Below are positions 1 to 10,000 of a stretch of DNA of 64,000 bases, in pieces. Made by a program: the position numbers and the translations under genes. Location: NCBI RefSeq assembly GCF_029867415.1, contig NC_081184.1, positions 80,016,364 through 80,080,363 on the forward strand, given 5' to 3'. Source of the stretch: Vicia villosa. Taxonomy: Eukaryota; Streptophyta; Magnoliopsida; Fabales; Fabaceae. Every line of letters starts with the position of its first letter. Position 1 is the stretch's first letter. The notes under the pieces are model-generated. The model saw only the letters and a list, made by a program, of their open reading frames with translations, was not told the DNA's origin and ran no database searches.

Positions 1-1109
1 GAAGCTCCATATCTCTTAAATGGTTGATCTTATGGAAAAAAATTATATGTGACAAAGTTGTTCATTGGATCAAAATCTACAACTTTCATGTTGGAAGTTT
101 TTTTCAGTTTGTAAGTGAAATTTTGAGAAATTCCCTCCCAAAGTTTGGAAAAAACCATGAAAAACACTTAGAAAAATTTTCTAAGTATGAAAGTCAAACT
201 TTTGACTTTTTGATTCTTGATTGATTTTCTTGATTTTTCTTGATCAAATGACTTCATATATCATATATTGATGATTTAAAACTTCAAAAGTCATGGTTGA
301 CCAAAATTCCCCAAAAGTCAATGGTGATCTTGTATAGTTGACTTTTTCAGTCGAATCGCGTTTCTGGAGATTTCAAATGAAACAGGCTATCCTCACCAAA
401 TGAGTGGTATGAATGGATCATATTGAAGCATTAGAGGATATTGAGCCATGGTTTGAGTTGTGGCACCATGCCTTGATTAAAAAGTCAGTTATTCAGTGAA
501 TTAGGTCAAAACCCTAATTGTCGACCTGATGAAATTGATGACTGTGGACCTTGAATTGAGATGCAATTCCCATGGGATATTGTCATAGGGATTATTTGAG
601 GATGATTGAAACCTTTGATTGACTTCCTGGGGATTTTTAGGGTTTCCCAAATGTGATCCCTGATTTCAGTCCCTGATAGTTCAAAACCCTGATCTGAGGA
701 TTTGTCTGATCAATCTTTGTGTAGGAGATGTTATGAGCCAATGGATTAGGTCAAAATGATGCACTTGAGGTCTTGATATCATGTCCCAAGCCATTAGGTC
801 AAATTCTGAGCAAAAGTCAGGAGTGTGCTGTCTTCAGTCAAAACCCTAATTCAGTCGACTCAAAGCTGTTGAGCTTGTTGAAATGAATCTCTGAGGACCA
901 AATGTTGATTATTGATGAAGATGATTCATTTGAGATGAAGGGAGAACAAAACCCTAATTGAGTGTTATTTGCACTGATGAGTGATTTCCTGATTAAATCC
1001 TGCTGAGTCACAAGTAGCAAACACAAGCTATGCAATTTGTTAGAGATGCAAATGATGCATATGCAAATGATATGAGGTGGTATCTTAGGTCAAAAATTGG
1101 GGTATGACA
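1..1109 (-). repeat. Ogre-1 3' LTR, partial (U3 side)
   Basis: This stretch repeats 17748-18857 almost exactly. By eye there are three substitutions (near 336, 784 and 835) and a one-base difference in an A run near 42. In element orientation the LTR begins TGTCATACCCC at 1109. The remaining roughly 4 kb lies left of the window. Open frames inside it recur identically in the other LTR and have no protein features, so they are not genes. Confidence 0.95.
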
Positions 1110-1125
1110 GATGCCCCTATTTAAG
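1110..1125 (-). promoter_or_regulatory. Ogre-1 polypurine tract
   Basis: Immediately upstream of the 3' LTR start, on the minus strand, is AAATAGGGGCATC. A G-rich purine run abutting the LTR is where plus-strand DNA synthesis is primed in LTR retrotransposons. The assignment rests on position and composition. Confidence 0.7.
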
Positions 1126-1409
1126 TTTCTTCAACCTGAGACATGAAGATTGAAAATCTTCGTTTTGATAGGGTGGAAGAGACTTAAATATCAGAAGACG
1201 CAAATTTTGGACCTAAGATACCAAAATTGCGAATGATGCAAGGATATCTTTACCGAGGGAATATCAAAACTGACTCCGCTGGGGAAAAGAGATCGGGAAG
1301 GATGTCTCAATCCGTTTTTAGGAAGAGAATCCGTTTTTTCTCTTTGGGAAAGCAAGTGTATGCTTCGCCTGGGAATGATAGCTTTGTAAGAAGAAGCTTA
1401 CCTATTGAC

Positions 1410-1665
1410 ATTATCGACTATCAGCTTGGGGATAGACTTGTTTAATAATGCGAAGGTGAAAGGTATGATACTGTATTACCGACTACCAGCGTTGTGATAG
1501 ACTTGACAAGGTAAAAAAGTTTCAAAGGTTCAGTTAATATTATCGACTATCAGCATTGGGATAGACATGTTTAATAATATAACCAGAACAAAAGATTACC
1601 GACTACCAGCCTTGTGATAGTGGTTTTGAAGACATGATCAATTATCAGCCGAGTGATAAAATGAT
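1410..1665. repeat. Alternating A/B imperfect repeat in Ogre-1 3' UTR
   Basis: The motif A(T/C)CGACTA(T/C)CAGC followed by TTG(G/T)GATAGAC recurs near 1413, 1480, 1542 and 1598, with a degenerate fifth copy near 1640. Copies 1 and 3 share one variant (TATCAGC) and copies 2 and 4 another (TACCAGC), so the array looks like a dimer duplicated once, with a period of roughly 120-130 bp. Confidence 0.7.
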
Positions 1666-2039
1666 TTTGGAGACTTTGCTAGGGAAATTACTGGTTATTC
1701 AGCCTTGTGAACAGTAATAAGGCCCTGATTGTCACATGGTCTTCATGATTGATTTCCTAGAGAGGAAAAGTCTTTTGGAAGAGACATAAGCTGCTCAGAT
1801 GAGGCTATTTCTTATTGTCTGTTTTTCACGACTCTATTTAAGGAATCGGAATTTGAATCTCTGGTAAAGACAGGATTCTAACCAAGAATGAATTGGAAAT
1901 AGACAGTCAAACAAGACTTTGTACCCATGAGGAATGAACTCAACTGGGTATTTTCTCCTTTGTTTTGAGAGGAGAAACTAAAGCAACCTTCTTCCACGAG
2001 GAATGATCTCAGTGGGGAACTGGAGAAAGAATATGTTTT

Positions 2040-2163
2040 TTTTTTTTTTTTTTGCTTATGGGTGACGACCTACTGGAGAGATAACACGCCCATACCTATT
2101 TCTTTTTTTTCTTCTCTTTTTTCTTCTTCTTTTTTTTCCTTTTTTCTCTTTTTCTTTTTTTTT
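2040..2163. repeat. Homopyrimidine low-complexity tract
   Basis: A run of 15 or more T at about 2036-2054 is followed by TTC/TTTTC-rich sequence to 2163. In the element's sense strand this is a long purine (A/G) tract inside the 3' UTR, formally similar to a polypurine tract but about 1 kb from the LTR. No other function is visible. Confidence 0.8.
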
Positions 2164-2452
2164 TGGGATAGATATATCCTGAACAAGTGATTTCGAAGCA
2201 AACATGAAAAATGCAAGAATGCATAAATGATGCAAATACGTATGAATGATGAATGTCATGAATGTAGCATGAATGCTGACGATACTGACAGATAATGAAG
2301 TATATACTGGAGATGGACCAGCGTCGCAATACAACCAGATACTTGGCAAATGTTTTTCAACATGGTGTAGATAAACACGAGTGATGAATGGTGCTGCATG
2401 TTTTAAACTTCTCTGGGGAAGATGAGCATCTTTTCTCATTGAGATGAAAGAA

Positions 2453-2544
2453 CTTCTTCACTGGAGATGGAAAATCTTCTTCACTGGGGATAAAAGACCT
2501 TCTTCACTGGGGATAGAAGAGCTTCTTCACTGTGGATAAAGGAC
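2453..2544. repeat. 23-bp tandem repeat, four copies
   Basis: Four head-to-tail 23-bp units start at 2453, 2476, 2499 and 2522. Each begins CTTCTTCACTG and continues G(A/G)GGAT or TGGAT. The period is exact with only a few substitutions, so the array expanded recently within the 3' UTR. Confidence 0.9.
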
Positions 2545-3017
2545 CTTTTCCTATCATAATCTTTGATTCATCCTATGGAGATAGCTGTTGATGTTCCTTC
2601 TGTTGTTCACAACTTAAAGGAAAATTTCGCTTTTATTTTGAAAAAGAAAAGTAAATTCATTTAAAACTTTTTTTTTATTATTTTTTTTCAAAAGTGAATA
2701 ACACAACTAAAGCGTCATTTTGCAAGCTAAAAGAAATTATAGATTGCAAACAAATGGGCACAAGGCTCAAATTTATTTAATAGGATGGAAATCAGCTAAA
2801 GGCGTGATTCCATGGAATATTTACAAAAGTTGGAAATGGTAATTATGCGGAAAAGGCTACATTGAAAGCAATAACCACTATTCCCCCCAACAACTTTGAG
2901 TTCCAACTGTATTTGTTGCTTCAGATTGGCGATGGCTTGATTGAAGATCCTTTGATGAAGTACAGACTCTTCAGGTGACGAAGTATAGACTAATGCAGTT
3001 ACTTTGTCATAAATCCC

Positions 3018-3175
3018 TAATTTTTGCCTAGATTGCCCTTTCAGGTTTTCAATCTACCAGGATGAATTTTTTCTGTTTATTGTCTCTAATTTTTGCCTGG
3101 ACCGCCCTTTCGGGTTTTCAGTCCACCGAGACGCTCATTTTTGCCTAAGTCGCCCTTTGCGGGTTTTCGACTTAC
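3018..3175 (-). repeat. Tandem hairpin array downstream of Ogre-1 integrase (3 units)
   Basis: Three units, in element sense, have an outer 6-7 bp stem, an AAAA bulge, an inner CCC-loop-GGG hairpin, the other stem arm, then GGCAAAAATTAG or a close variant. Unit spans are 3147-3173, 3099-3124 and 3029-3056. Outer stems are AAGTCG/CGACTT, GGACTG/CGGTCC and TAGATTG/CAATCTA: different sequences that all pair. Inner loops are GCAAA, GAAA and GAAA. The array begins about 25 bases after the pol stop codon. A related array lies after the integrase of Ogre-3. The pairing is read directly from sequence; the function is unknown. Confidence 0.8.
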
Positions 3176-3196
3176 CGAGCTGTTCTTTTGTATTTT

Positions 3197-6100
3197 TTAG
3201 ACAAAGTATTTCTTGACTGCATCAGCATTCACAGGATGTGGGAGTTCATCACCATCCATGGTTGCAAGAGTCATGGCGCCGCCAGAAAATGTTCTTTTGA
3301 CAACATACGGGCCTTCGTAATTAGGAGACCATTTGCCCCTAGAATCTGGTTGAAAAGACAAGATCTTTTTAAGCACGAGGTCGCCTTCTCGAAATTCACG
3401 AGGTCGAACCTTTTTGTTGAAAGCTTGTTTCATCCTTGCTTGGTATAACTGTCCATGGCATAGAGCAGTCATACGTTTTTCTTCGATTAAGTTCAACTGA
3501 TCGTATCTGCTTTGACACCATTCAGCCTCTGATAACTTAGTCTCCATGAGGACTCTCATTGATGGGATTTCCACTTCTACGGGGAGCACAGCTTCCATGC
3601 CGTATACTAGAGAAAAGGGAGTTGCCCCTGTTGAAGTACGCACTGAAGTACGGTACCCATGTAAAGCAAATGGCAGCATTTCATGCCAGTCTTTGTAAGT
3701 GACGACCATTTTCTGGACGATCTTCTTAATGTTCTTGTTAGCAGCTTCAACCGCGCCGTTCATTTTTGGTCTGTAAGGAGAAGAGTTATGATGCTCAATC
3801 TTGAATTCCTCACACAATTCTTTCATCATCTTGTTATTCAGGTTTGAACCATTGTCAGTAATGATCTTGCTGGGAATACCATATCGGCAAATGATGTTAT
3901 TCTTGATAAACCTCACAACCACTTGTCTTGTAACATTGGCGTAAGATGCTGCTTCGACCCATTTGGTGAAGTAATCAATTGCTACTAAGATGAAACGATG
4001 ACCGTTTGAAGCTTTCGGTTCGATCATTCCAATCATGTCGATACCCCACATGGAAAAAGGCCACGGAGATGAAAGAACGTTGAGTAGAGTCGGTGGCACA
4101 TGGATCTTATCTGCGTAGATCTGGCACTTGTGACATCTCTTCACGTGTTTGTAACAGTCTGATTCCATTGTCAACCAATAGTATCCTGCTCTTAAGATCT
4201 TTTTGGACATTGCATGCCCATTTGAATGAGTTCCAAAGGACCCTTCATGCACTTCATGCATTAACATATCTGCTTCGTGTCTATCCACGCATCTGAGCAA
4301 AACCATGTCGAAATTTCTTTTGTATAGCACATCTCCGTTCAGGAAGAAACTGCCAGAAAGCCTCCTTAGAGTTTTCTTATCTTTGTTTGATGCCCCAAGC
4401 GGGTACTCTTGAGTTTGAAGGAAGCGTTTGATGTCGTGGAACCACGGTTTATCATCGATGACTGCTTCAGTTGCAAATACATAGGCGGGCCTTTCAAGGC
4501 GCGTAATTCTGACTTTAGGCACATCATTCCAGTGACTGACTTTGAACATGGAAGATAGAGTAGCCAAGGCGTCTGCCATTCGATTCTGATCTCGGGGTAT
4601 ATGATGCAATTCAACCTTGTTGAAGAAAGTCAACAGACGTCTTGCATAATCTCTGTAAGGAATCAAGCCAGGGTGGACAGTTTCCCATTTGTCTTTGATT
4701 TGGTTGATCACGAGGGCTGAATCTCCATATATGTCCAGGATCTTGATCCTTAAGTCAATGGCTTCTTCGAGACCCATGATACAAGCTTCGTATTCTGCGA
4801 TGTTGTTGGTACAATCAAATAGTAATCTGGCGGAAAACGGGATATGAGTACCCTTGGGAGTGATGATGATTGCCCCAATTCCATTGCCAAAAGCGTTTAC
4901 TGCTCCATCAAAAATTAGGCCCCATCTTGATCCAGGATCAGGACCTTCTTCAGGTAATGGTTCGTCACAATCTTTCATTTTCAAGTACAAGACATCTTCA
5001 TCAGGAAAGTCAAACTTGAGAGATTGATATTCATTAATTGGTTGATGCGCCAAGTGATCGGCGAGAATGCTTCCTTTGACCGCTTTTTGAGCACGGTATT
5101 CAATGTCATATTCGGATAACAGCATTTGCCATCGGGCAATCCTTCCTGTTAAGGCAGGCTTTTCAAAGACATACTTGATTGGATCCATTTTGGAGATTAA
5201 CCAAGTAGTATTGTTGATCATGTACTGGCGGAGACGTTTTGAAGCCCAAGCCAAAGCACAACATGTTTTTTCGAGCATGGAGTAACGAGACTCACAGTCT
5301 GTGAATTTCTTACTCAAGTAATAGATGGCATGTTCTTTCTTACCGGTTTCATCTTGTTGTCCAAGCATACAACCCATGGATTCTTCTAACACGGTAAGGT
5401 ACATGATTAACGGTCTTCCTTCAACTGGAGGAATCAATATCGGTGGTTCTAACAGGTATTCCTTGATACTGTCAAACGCTTTTTGGCAATCTTCAGTCCA
5501 TACAACCCCTTGATCTTTGCGGAGAAGCTTGAAAATTGGCCCACAAGTAGCAGTCATTTGAGAGATAAATCTGGAGATATAGTTCAATCGTCCGAGAAAT
5601 CCTCTTACTTGCTTTTCAGTTTTTGGTGCAGGCATCTCTTGAATAGCTCTGACTTTGTCGGGATCTACTTCAATACCTCTTTGGCTGACAATGAAACCCA
5701 AGAGTTTTCCAGATCTAACCCCAAAAGTACATTTGTTAGGATTCAAGCGAAGCTGATATTTCCTTAGTCGTTGAAACAACTTCAAAAGGTATTCAATATG
5801 TTCTTCTTCTGTGCTGGACTTGGCTATCATGTCGTCCACATAAACTTCTATTTCTTTATGCATCATGTCATGGAAGAGAGTAGTCATTGCCCTTTGGTAA
5901 GTTGCGCCTGCATTCTTCAATCCAAACGGCATCACTTTGTAGCAAAATGTACCCCATGGGGTGATGAAAGATGTCTTCTCCATGTCTTCAGGAGCCATCT
6001 TGATCTGATTATAACCGGAGAACCCGTCCATGAAGGAAAAGACGTTGAACTTAGCAGTGTTATCAACCAGCATGTCAATATGTGGTAATGGAAAGTCATC

Positions 6101-6670
6101 TTTTGGACTGGCTTTGTTCAAATCACGGTAGTCAACACACATTCTAACTTTACCATCTTTCTTCGGAACTGGCACTATTTTGGCCAACCATTGAGGATAC
6201 TCAGAGGTGACTAGAAAACCTGCGTCGAGTTGCTTTTGAACTTCTGTTTTGATCTTGTTAGCCATATCAGGGTGAGTCCTTCGCAATTTTTGCTTAACTG
6301 GCGGACATTCTGGCTTCAATGGCAAGTAATGCTGAACAATATTGGTATCCAACCCAGGCATGTCTTGGTAGGACCAGGCAAACACGTCAACATATTCTTT
6401 GAGAAGGTCTGTCAACTTACTCTTGATATCAGCATCAAGCAGCGATCCAATGGTCACTTCTTTTTTGTCTTCTTCAGAACCCAAGTTGATCTTTTCTAAA
6501 GGCTCTTTGTGAGGCAGAATGGCTCTTTCCTCGTGCTTAAGTAATCGAGAGATCTCGTCCGGGATCTCCTCTTCTTCCTCTTCCTCGGCTTCGAACACAG
6601 GAAACTCAAAGTTGGGAGAGGGCATAGGGTTATTGCATTCAATGGGTTTATCAATAGTAAATCTGCACAT
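3197..6670 (-). CDS. pol: Ogre-1 pol: reverse transcriptase, two RNase H domains, integrase
   Basis: An intact 1157-residue reading frame that copies the element RNA into DNA and inserts it. Order: acidic N-terminus (poly-Glu at about 29-35); RT at about 140-400 with FMDGFSGY (213-220) and the catalytic YVDD (277-280); Ty3-type RNase H at about 415-540; a second, archaeal-type RNase H at about 583-705 (IFDG at 586-589, NNIAEYEA, YGDS at 648-651, ADAL); integrase with a zinc-binding H/H/C846/C849 region and a catalytic triad D878, D939, E975 (35 residues between the last two). The C-terminus has no chromodomain, as expected for the Tat lineage. The nominal ATG at 6670 overlaps the predicted 3' splice site, so the protein is probably made as a gag-pro-pol fusion from spliced RNA. 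No inactivating change was seen. Confidence 0.95.
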   Translation of the reverse strand: MCRFTIDKPIECNNPMPSPNFEFPVFEAEEEEEEEIPDEISRLLKHEERAILPHKEPLEKINLGSEEDKKEVTIGSLLDADIKSKLTDLLKEYVDVFAWSYQDMPGLDTNIVQHYLPLKPECPPVKQKLRRTHPDMANKIKTEVQKQLDAGFLVTSEYPQWLAKIVPVPKKDGKVRMCVDYRDLNKASPKDDFPLPHIDMLVDNTAKFNVFSFMDGFSGYNQIKMAPEDMEKTSFITPWGTFCYKVMPFGLKNAGATYQRAMTTLFHDMMHKEIEVYVDDMIAKSSTEEEHIEYLLKLFQRLRKYQLRLNPNKCTFGVRSGKLLGFIVSQRGIEVDPDKVRAIQEMPAPKTEKQVRGFLGRLNYISRFISQMTATCGPIFKLLRKDQGVVWTEDCQKAFDSIKEYLLEPPILIPPVEGRPLIMYLTVLEESMGCMLGQQDETGKKEHAIYYLSKKFTDCESRYSMLEKTCCALAWASKRLRQYMINNTTWLISKMDPIKYVFEKPALTGRIARWQMLLSEYDIEYRAQKAVKGSILADHLAHQPINEYQSLKFDFPDEDVLYLKMKDCDEPLPEEGPDPGSRWGLIFDGAVNAFGNGIGAIIITPKGTHIPFSARLLFDCTNNIAEYEACIMGLEEAIDLRIKILDIYGDSALVINQIKDKWETVHPGLIPYRDYARRLLTFFNKVELHHIPRDQNRMADALATLSSMFKVSHWNDVPKVRITRLERPAYVFATEAVIDDKPWFHDIKRFLQTQEYPLGASNKDKKTLRRLSGSFFLNGDVLYKRNFDMVLLRCVDRHEADMLMHEVHEGSFGTHSNGHAMSKKILRAGYYWLTMESDCYKHVKRCHKCQIYADKIHVPPTLLNVLSSPWPFSMWGIDMIGMIEPKASNGHRFILVAIDYFTKWVEAASYANVTRQVVVRFIKNNIICRYGIPSKIITDNGSNLNNKMMKELCEEFKIEHHNSSPYRPKMNGAVEAANKNIKKIVQKMVVTYKDWHEMLPFALHGYRTSVRTSTGATPFSLVYGMEAVLPVEVEIPSMRVLMETKLSEAEWCQSRYDQLNLIEEKRMTALCHGQLYQARMKQAFNKKVRPREFREGDLVLKKILSFQPDSRGKWSPNYEGPYVVKRTFSGGAMTLATMDGDELPHPVNADAVKKYFV

Positions 6671-7035
6671 GTGATTATTTATTTCAGAAAATTTATGAAT
6701 GCAGGAGTGTATGCAGATTTTTTTTTGAAAAGTTTTTTTTTTTTATTTTATTATTATTTTTTTATTTTGGTTTTTTAGGATTACCATTTCCAGAAAAATG
6801 CAAAAATAAAACATATAATGTAGGGAATTCAAAATGACACTTTATTTATGATTCATTTTTGAAACAAAGCCCTAAACACAAACTCATTTGCCTTGGGCAG
6901 GACAAAGAGGGAAACTTTTAAAAACAAAGCCCTATACACAAAGTTATTTGGGCGGAACATTTAAAAGCAAAGCCCTATAAAACATCTCTCTGCTTTGGGC
7001 AAGGCAGGAGGTCAAAATAACAGCGAAGTGATTAC
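6663..7035 (-). other. Predicted intron between gag-pro and pol of Ogre-1
   Basis: The gag-pro frame ends AA|GTAATC, so the TAA stop lies inside a GT donor (G at 7035). The pol frame opens ATGTGCAG|A, giving an AG acceptor at 6664-6663. Removing the 373 bases joins AA to A and keeps both frames in register. The same donor (GTAAT) and acceptor (TGCAG) with the same phase occur in Ogre-2 and Ogre-3. A spliced intron at this place is an established Ogre feature. The region is A-rich in the sense strand and lacks an obvious polypyrimidine tract. Confidence 0.75.
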
Positions 7036-10000
7036 TTTGAGCGGCGAACAACATTTGGAACGTCAACAGCCTTCCAGTAGCAACGAACTCCTCTGTGTAT
7101 TATGTATTCAGGAAAATTCTCCTCAGAATTATCTTCAGTATTGACATTGACCGCTGGTCGAGCAGGATTTGAAGGTCCTGGTTTGTCAACCTTGTTCTTT
7201 GTAGAGTTGAAACGGTCTTCTTCTACTTCTTGAAGAGCATAAGACGAATCACAATCTTCAGAATTTTCAGGATGTATTTCCCAGTCTCCAGGATGAAGAG
7301 ACTCATTGTCAGCGACACTTTCTGAGTCAGTTGCGGGACCATCTTCCCCTTCATCTTCAAAAATGGCATTTATGTGATAATAACCATCTTCAGGATTATA
7401 AACCTTGGCAGATGCATTGAATCCGAAATCTTCAGTAATTTCAGGCTGCTGAGAAAATTGACAGGGCTGATAAGCCTCTTCTGGTTGACTGTTATATTCA
7501 AAGGATTCTCCCCATCCAGTTGGTTGGATATCCTCAATCGCAATCTTGTAACTTTCAGGTGCAGTATATTTCACCATGTAATCAAATTTTCCACTTGGTT
7601 GTCCCAAGGTGTCCCAGATTTCTGCAGGAACAGGCTCAGTTTCTTCGCCATTGGATTTCTCTAAAGGAGGATATGGTTCTTCCTGAGATATGTATCCCGA
7701 GTCATTGAGATAACATTTCCATTCTTCTTCAGGATCAGGTAGACCTTCTTCGATGCATTCTTCGATAAGGACATTAACCTCTTGAGGAATTGGGTTAAGG
7801 AATCCTCCACTAATGAATGTTTCTTTGATCGGACGAAGGGTTTCATCCTTCTTGGTGCAGTTTGAGAATGTCGGTGAACATCCGAGTCCTGCTCTAGTTT
7901 CATTCTTGGTAGGGATCACAACTTGCCCCCAGCCAGTGGTAGTTCCATCTTTCAACACTTTTACTGCCTCTTTGTAAGAAGAGATTGATGCTTTCTTTTT
8001 GAAAGACTCATCTTCTAAAGAGAGACCTTGGAACTGAGTTCCTTCCACATCATCAGCACCAATGAAAGAGAAATTGGATAAATGACTCACCATTAAGGCT
8101 TGCTCCCCACTTATTGTTACCAATTTTCCATTTGTTACAAATTTTAACTTCTGATGGAGCGTAGAAGTTACTGCCCCTGCTTCATGGATCCATGGTCGTC
8201 CTAACAGACAGCTATAAGCAGCTTGAATGTCCATGACCTGGAAGATGATTTGAAATGTATGCGGACCAATTGTCATGGGAAGGTTGACTTCACCGATAAC
8301 AGATTTTCGCGATCCATCAAATGCTTTGACTACTACACCACTGAATTTCATAGGCATTCCTTGGTAAGACAAACGAGCAAGGGTCGTCTTTGGCATCACA
8401 TTCAAGGAAGATCCGGTGTCTACCAACACATTGGACAAAGAGTCTGACTGACAGTTCATAGAAATGTGCAAAGCAAGATTGTGATTTCTGCCCTCCTCGG
8501 GGAGTTCTTCATCACAGAAGCTTAAATTGTTGCAAGCTGTTATGTTAGCTATTATTCCATCAAAGTGATCAACAGTCACATCATGGTCTACAAAAGCTTG
8601 ATCTAAGACCTTCATCAGGGCTTCCCTGTGGGCTTCTGAGTTTAACAGCAATGAAAGTATTGAGATCTTTGAAGGAGTCTGCATAAGCTGATCCACAATC
8701 TTGTATTCACTTCTTTTGATAAGCTTCAAAATTTCGTCAAAGTCAGAATTGACATTGGTTCCACTGGACTGACCAACATCAGTGTTTGTATTACTGACAG
8801 GAGTTTCCACAGGATTTCCCACTGGAACATTAACAGGATTTTGTTCGGTCACAGGAGCAACAGGTTGCTTTGAAGGTAGTGGAGTATACACACGTCCACT
8901 TCTTGTTACTCGACTCACATCAGCGATGTTCACGACAGGTGAAAGAGTTGGTAAAGGAACTTCTTGTCCATCCTTTATCATTGTTGCATTGTAGTTGTAT
9001 GGAACTGCCTTGTCAGAGTCATAAGGAACAGGTCCAGGTAGACAAATGATCAAAGGAGCAATAGGAACCCTTGGCTTGTTGTAAGTAACTTCCATGCGCT
9101 CAGGCATGTTGAAATGAGGAACGATGACGTTAACTGTAGGCATTTCCGAGTTGATATCTGAGACTAAAAGCTCATGCGGATAACATCCTATCATGTTAAC
9201 TTCATTTTCATCCCTATTTCGGTAGATCTGAAGAGTACCATTATCCAACAGAACTTGGAGATCTCTTCTCACAATTGAACATCCGTGAGGATCTACACAA
9301 CATATTCTGCAGGAACCGTATTGATGCTGGCGAAAATTTGGCCCCCGACAAAGAGTAGCGTGCATTTGTACCAAATCTGCTCTTGAGTAATTGATATTAT
9401 AGACCCGGTATGGACCAGGACATCCATATACCATGTTTACAACATGCCCTCCATGATTGGGCAGCGGATTTGCTTGCACATTTGGATTCAAATTTCTGAA
9501 AGAGAGAAGATTAGATCTAACCAACCTCTGGACTTCATATTTCAAGGCTATGCAATGCTCAAGATCATGGCCAGGTGCTCCTTGATGATATGGGCATGAT
9601 ACCTCAGCTTTGTACCACCATGGGAGTCTCTCAGGTACTGGTGGTGGTGCTCTAGTTTGAACGAGACCTTTTTCAATCAAAGCAGGGTACAATTCTGTAT
9701 AGGTCATTGGAATCGGATCAAACTGTGGAGCTCTTTGCACACGATTCTGATTATTGTTCAGCTGCTGAGCCTGTGGTCGAGGCTGTTGTTGCTGAAATTG
9801 CGGGGTAAATCCCGGATTCGGCGTTGTATTAACGACTGGCGCAATAGCAGCAATCTGTCGTTGTCGATTGACGTTTCCTCTTGGCTTCCCTTGGGATACC
9901 ATGTCAACACTTTGTTCTTTCTTCTTTGGGAAACCACTTCCGAACTTTTTGGTTCCACTCGAAGATCCACTTTCTTTAGTCAGACGTCCGGTTCGGACTC

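Larger units (their letters stand above)
1126..3017 (-). other. Ogre-1 3' untranslated region, repeat-rich
   Basis: About 1.9 kb of non-coding DNA lies between the hairpin array after pol and the PPT. It holds an alternating repeat at 1410-1665, a T/C-rich tract at 2040-2163, a 23-bp tandem repeat at 2453-2544 and an A/T-rich stretch near 2630-2700. No ORF with recognisable content is present. The lysine/arginine-rich frame over 2056-2439 comes from the homopyrimidine tract. Long variable 3' UTRs with tandem repeats are known in Ogre elements and have been linked to the birth of satellite DNA. Confidence 0.75.

Noticed and set aside
838..1035. 65-residue minus-strand frame, repeated at 18586-18783
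   Set aside because: Both copies are the same stretch of the two Ogre-1 LTRs. Duplication reflects the LTR and not a gene family.
2056..2439. Basic Lys/Arg-rich open frames
   Set aside because: They arise from a homopyrimidine tract in the Ogre-1 3' UTR; there is no domain or conserved start.
3188..6499. Plus-strand open frames opposite Ogre-1 pol
   Set aside because: Shadows of the conserved minus-strand coding frame; none shows independent motifs.
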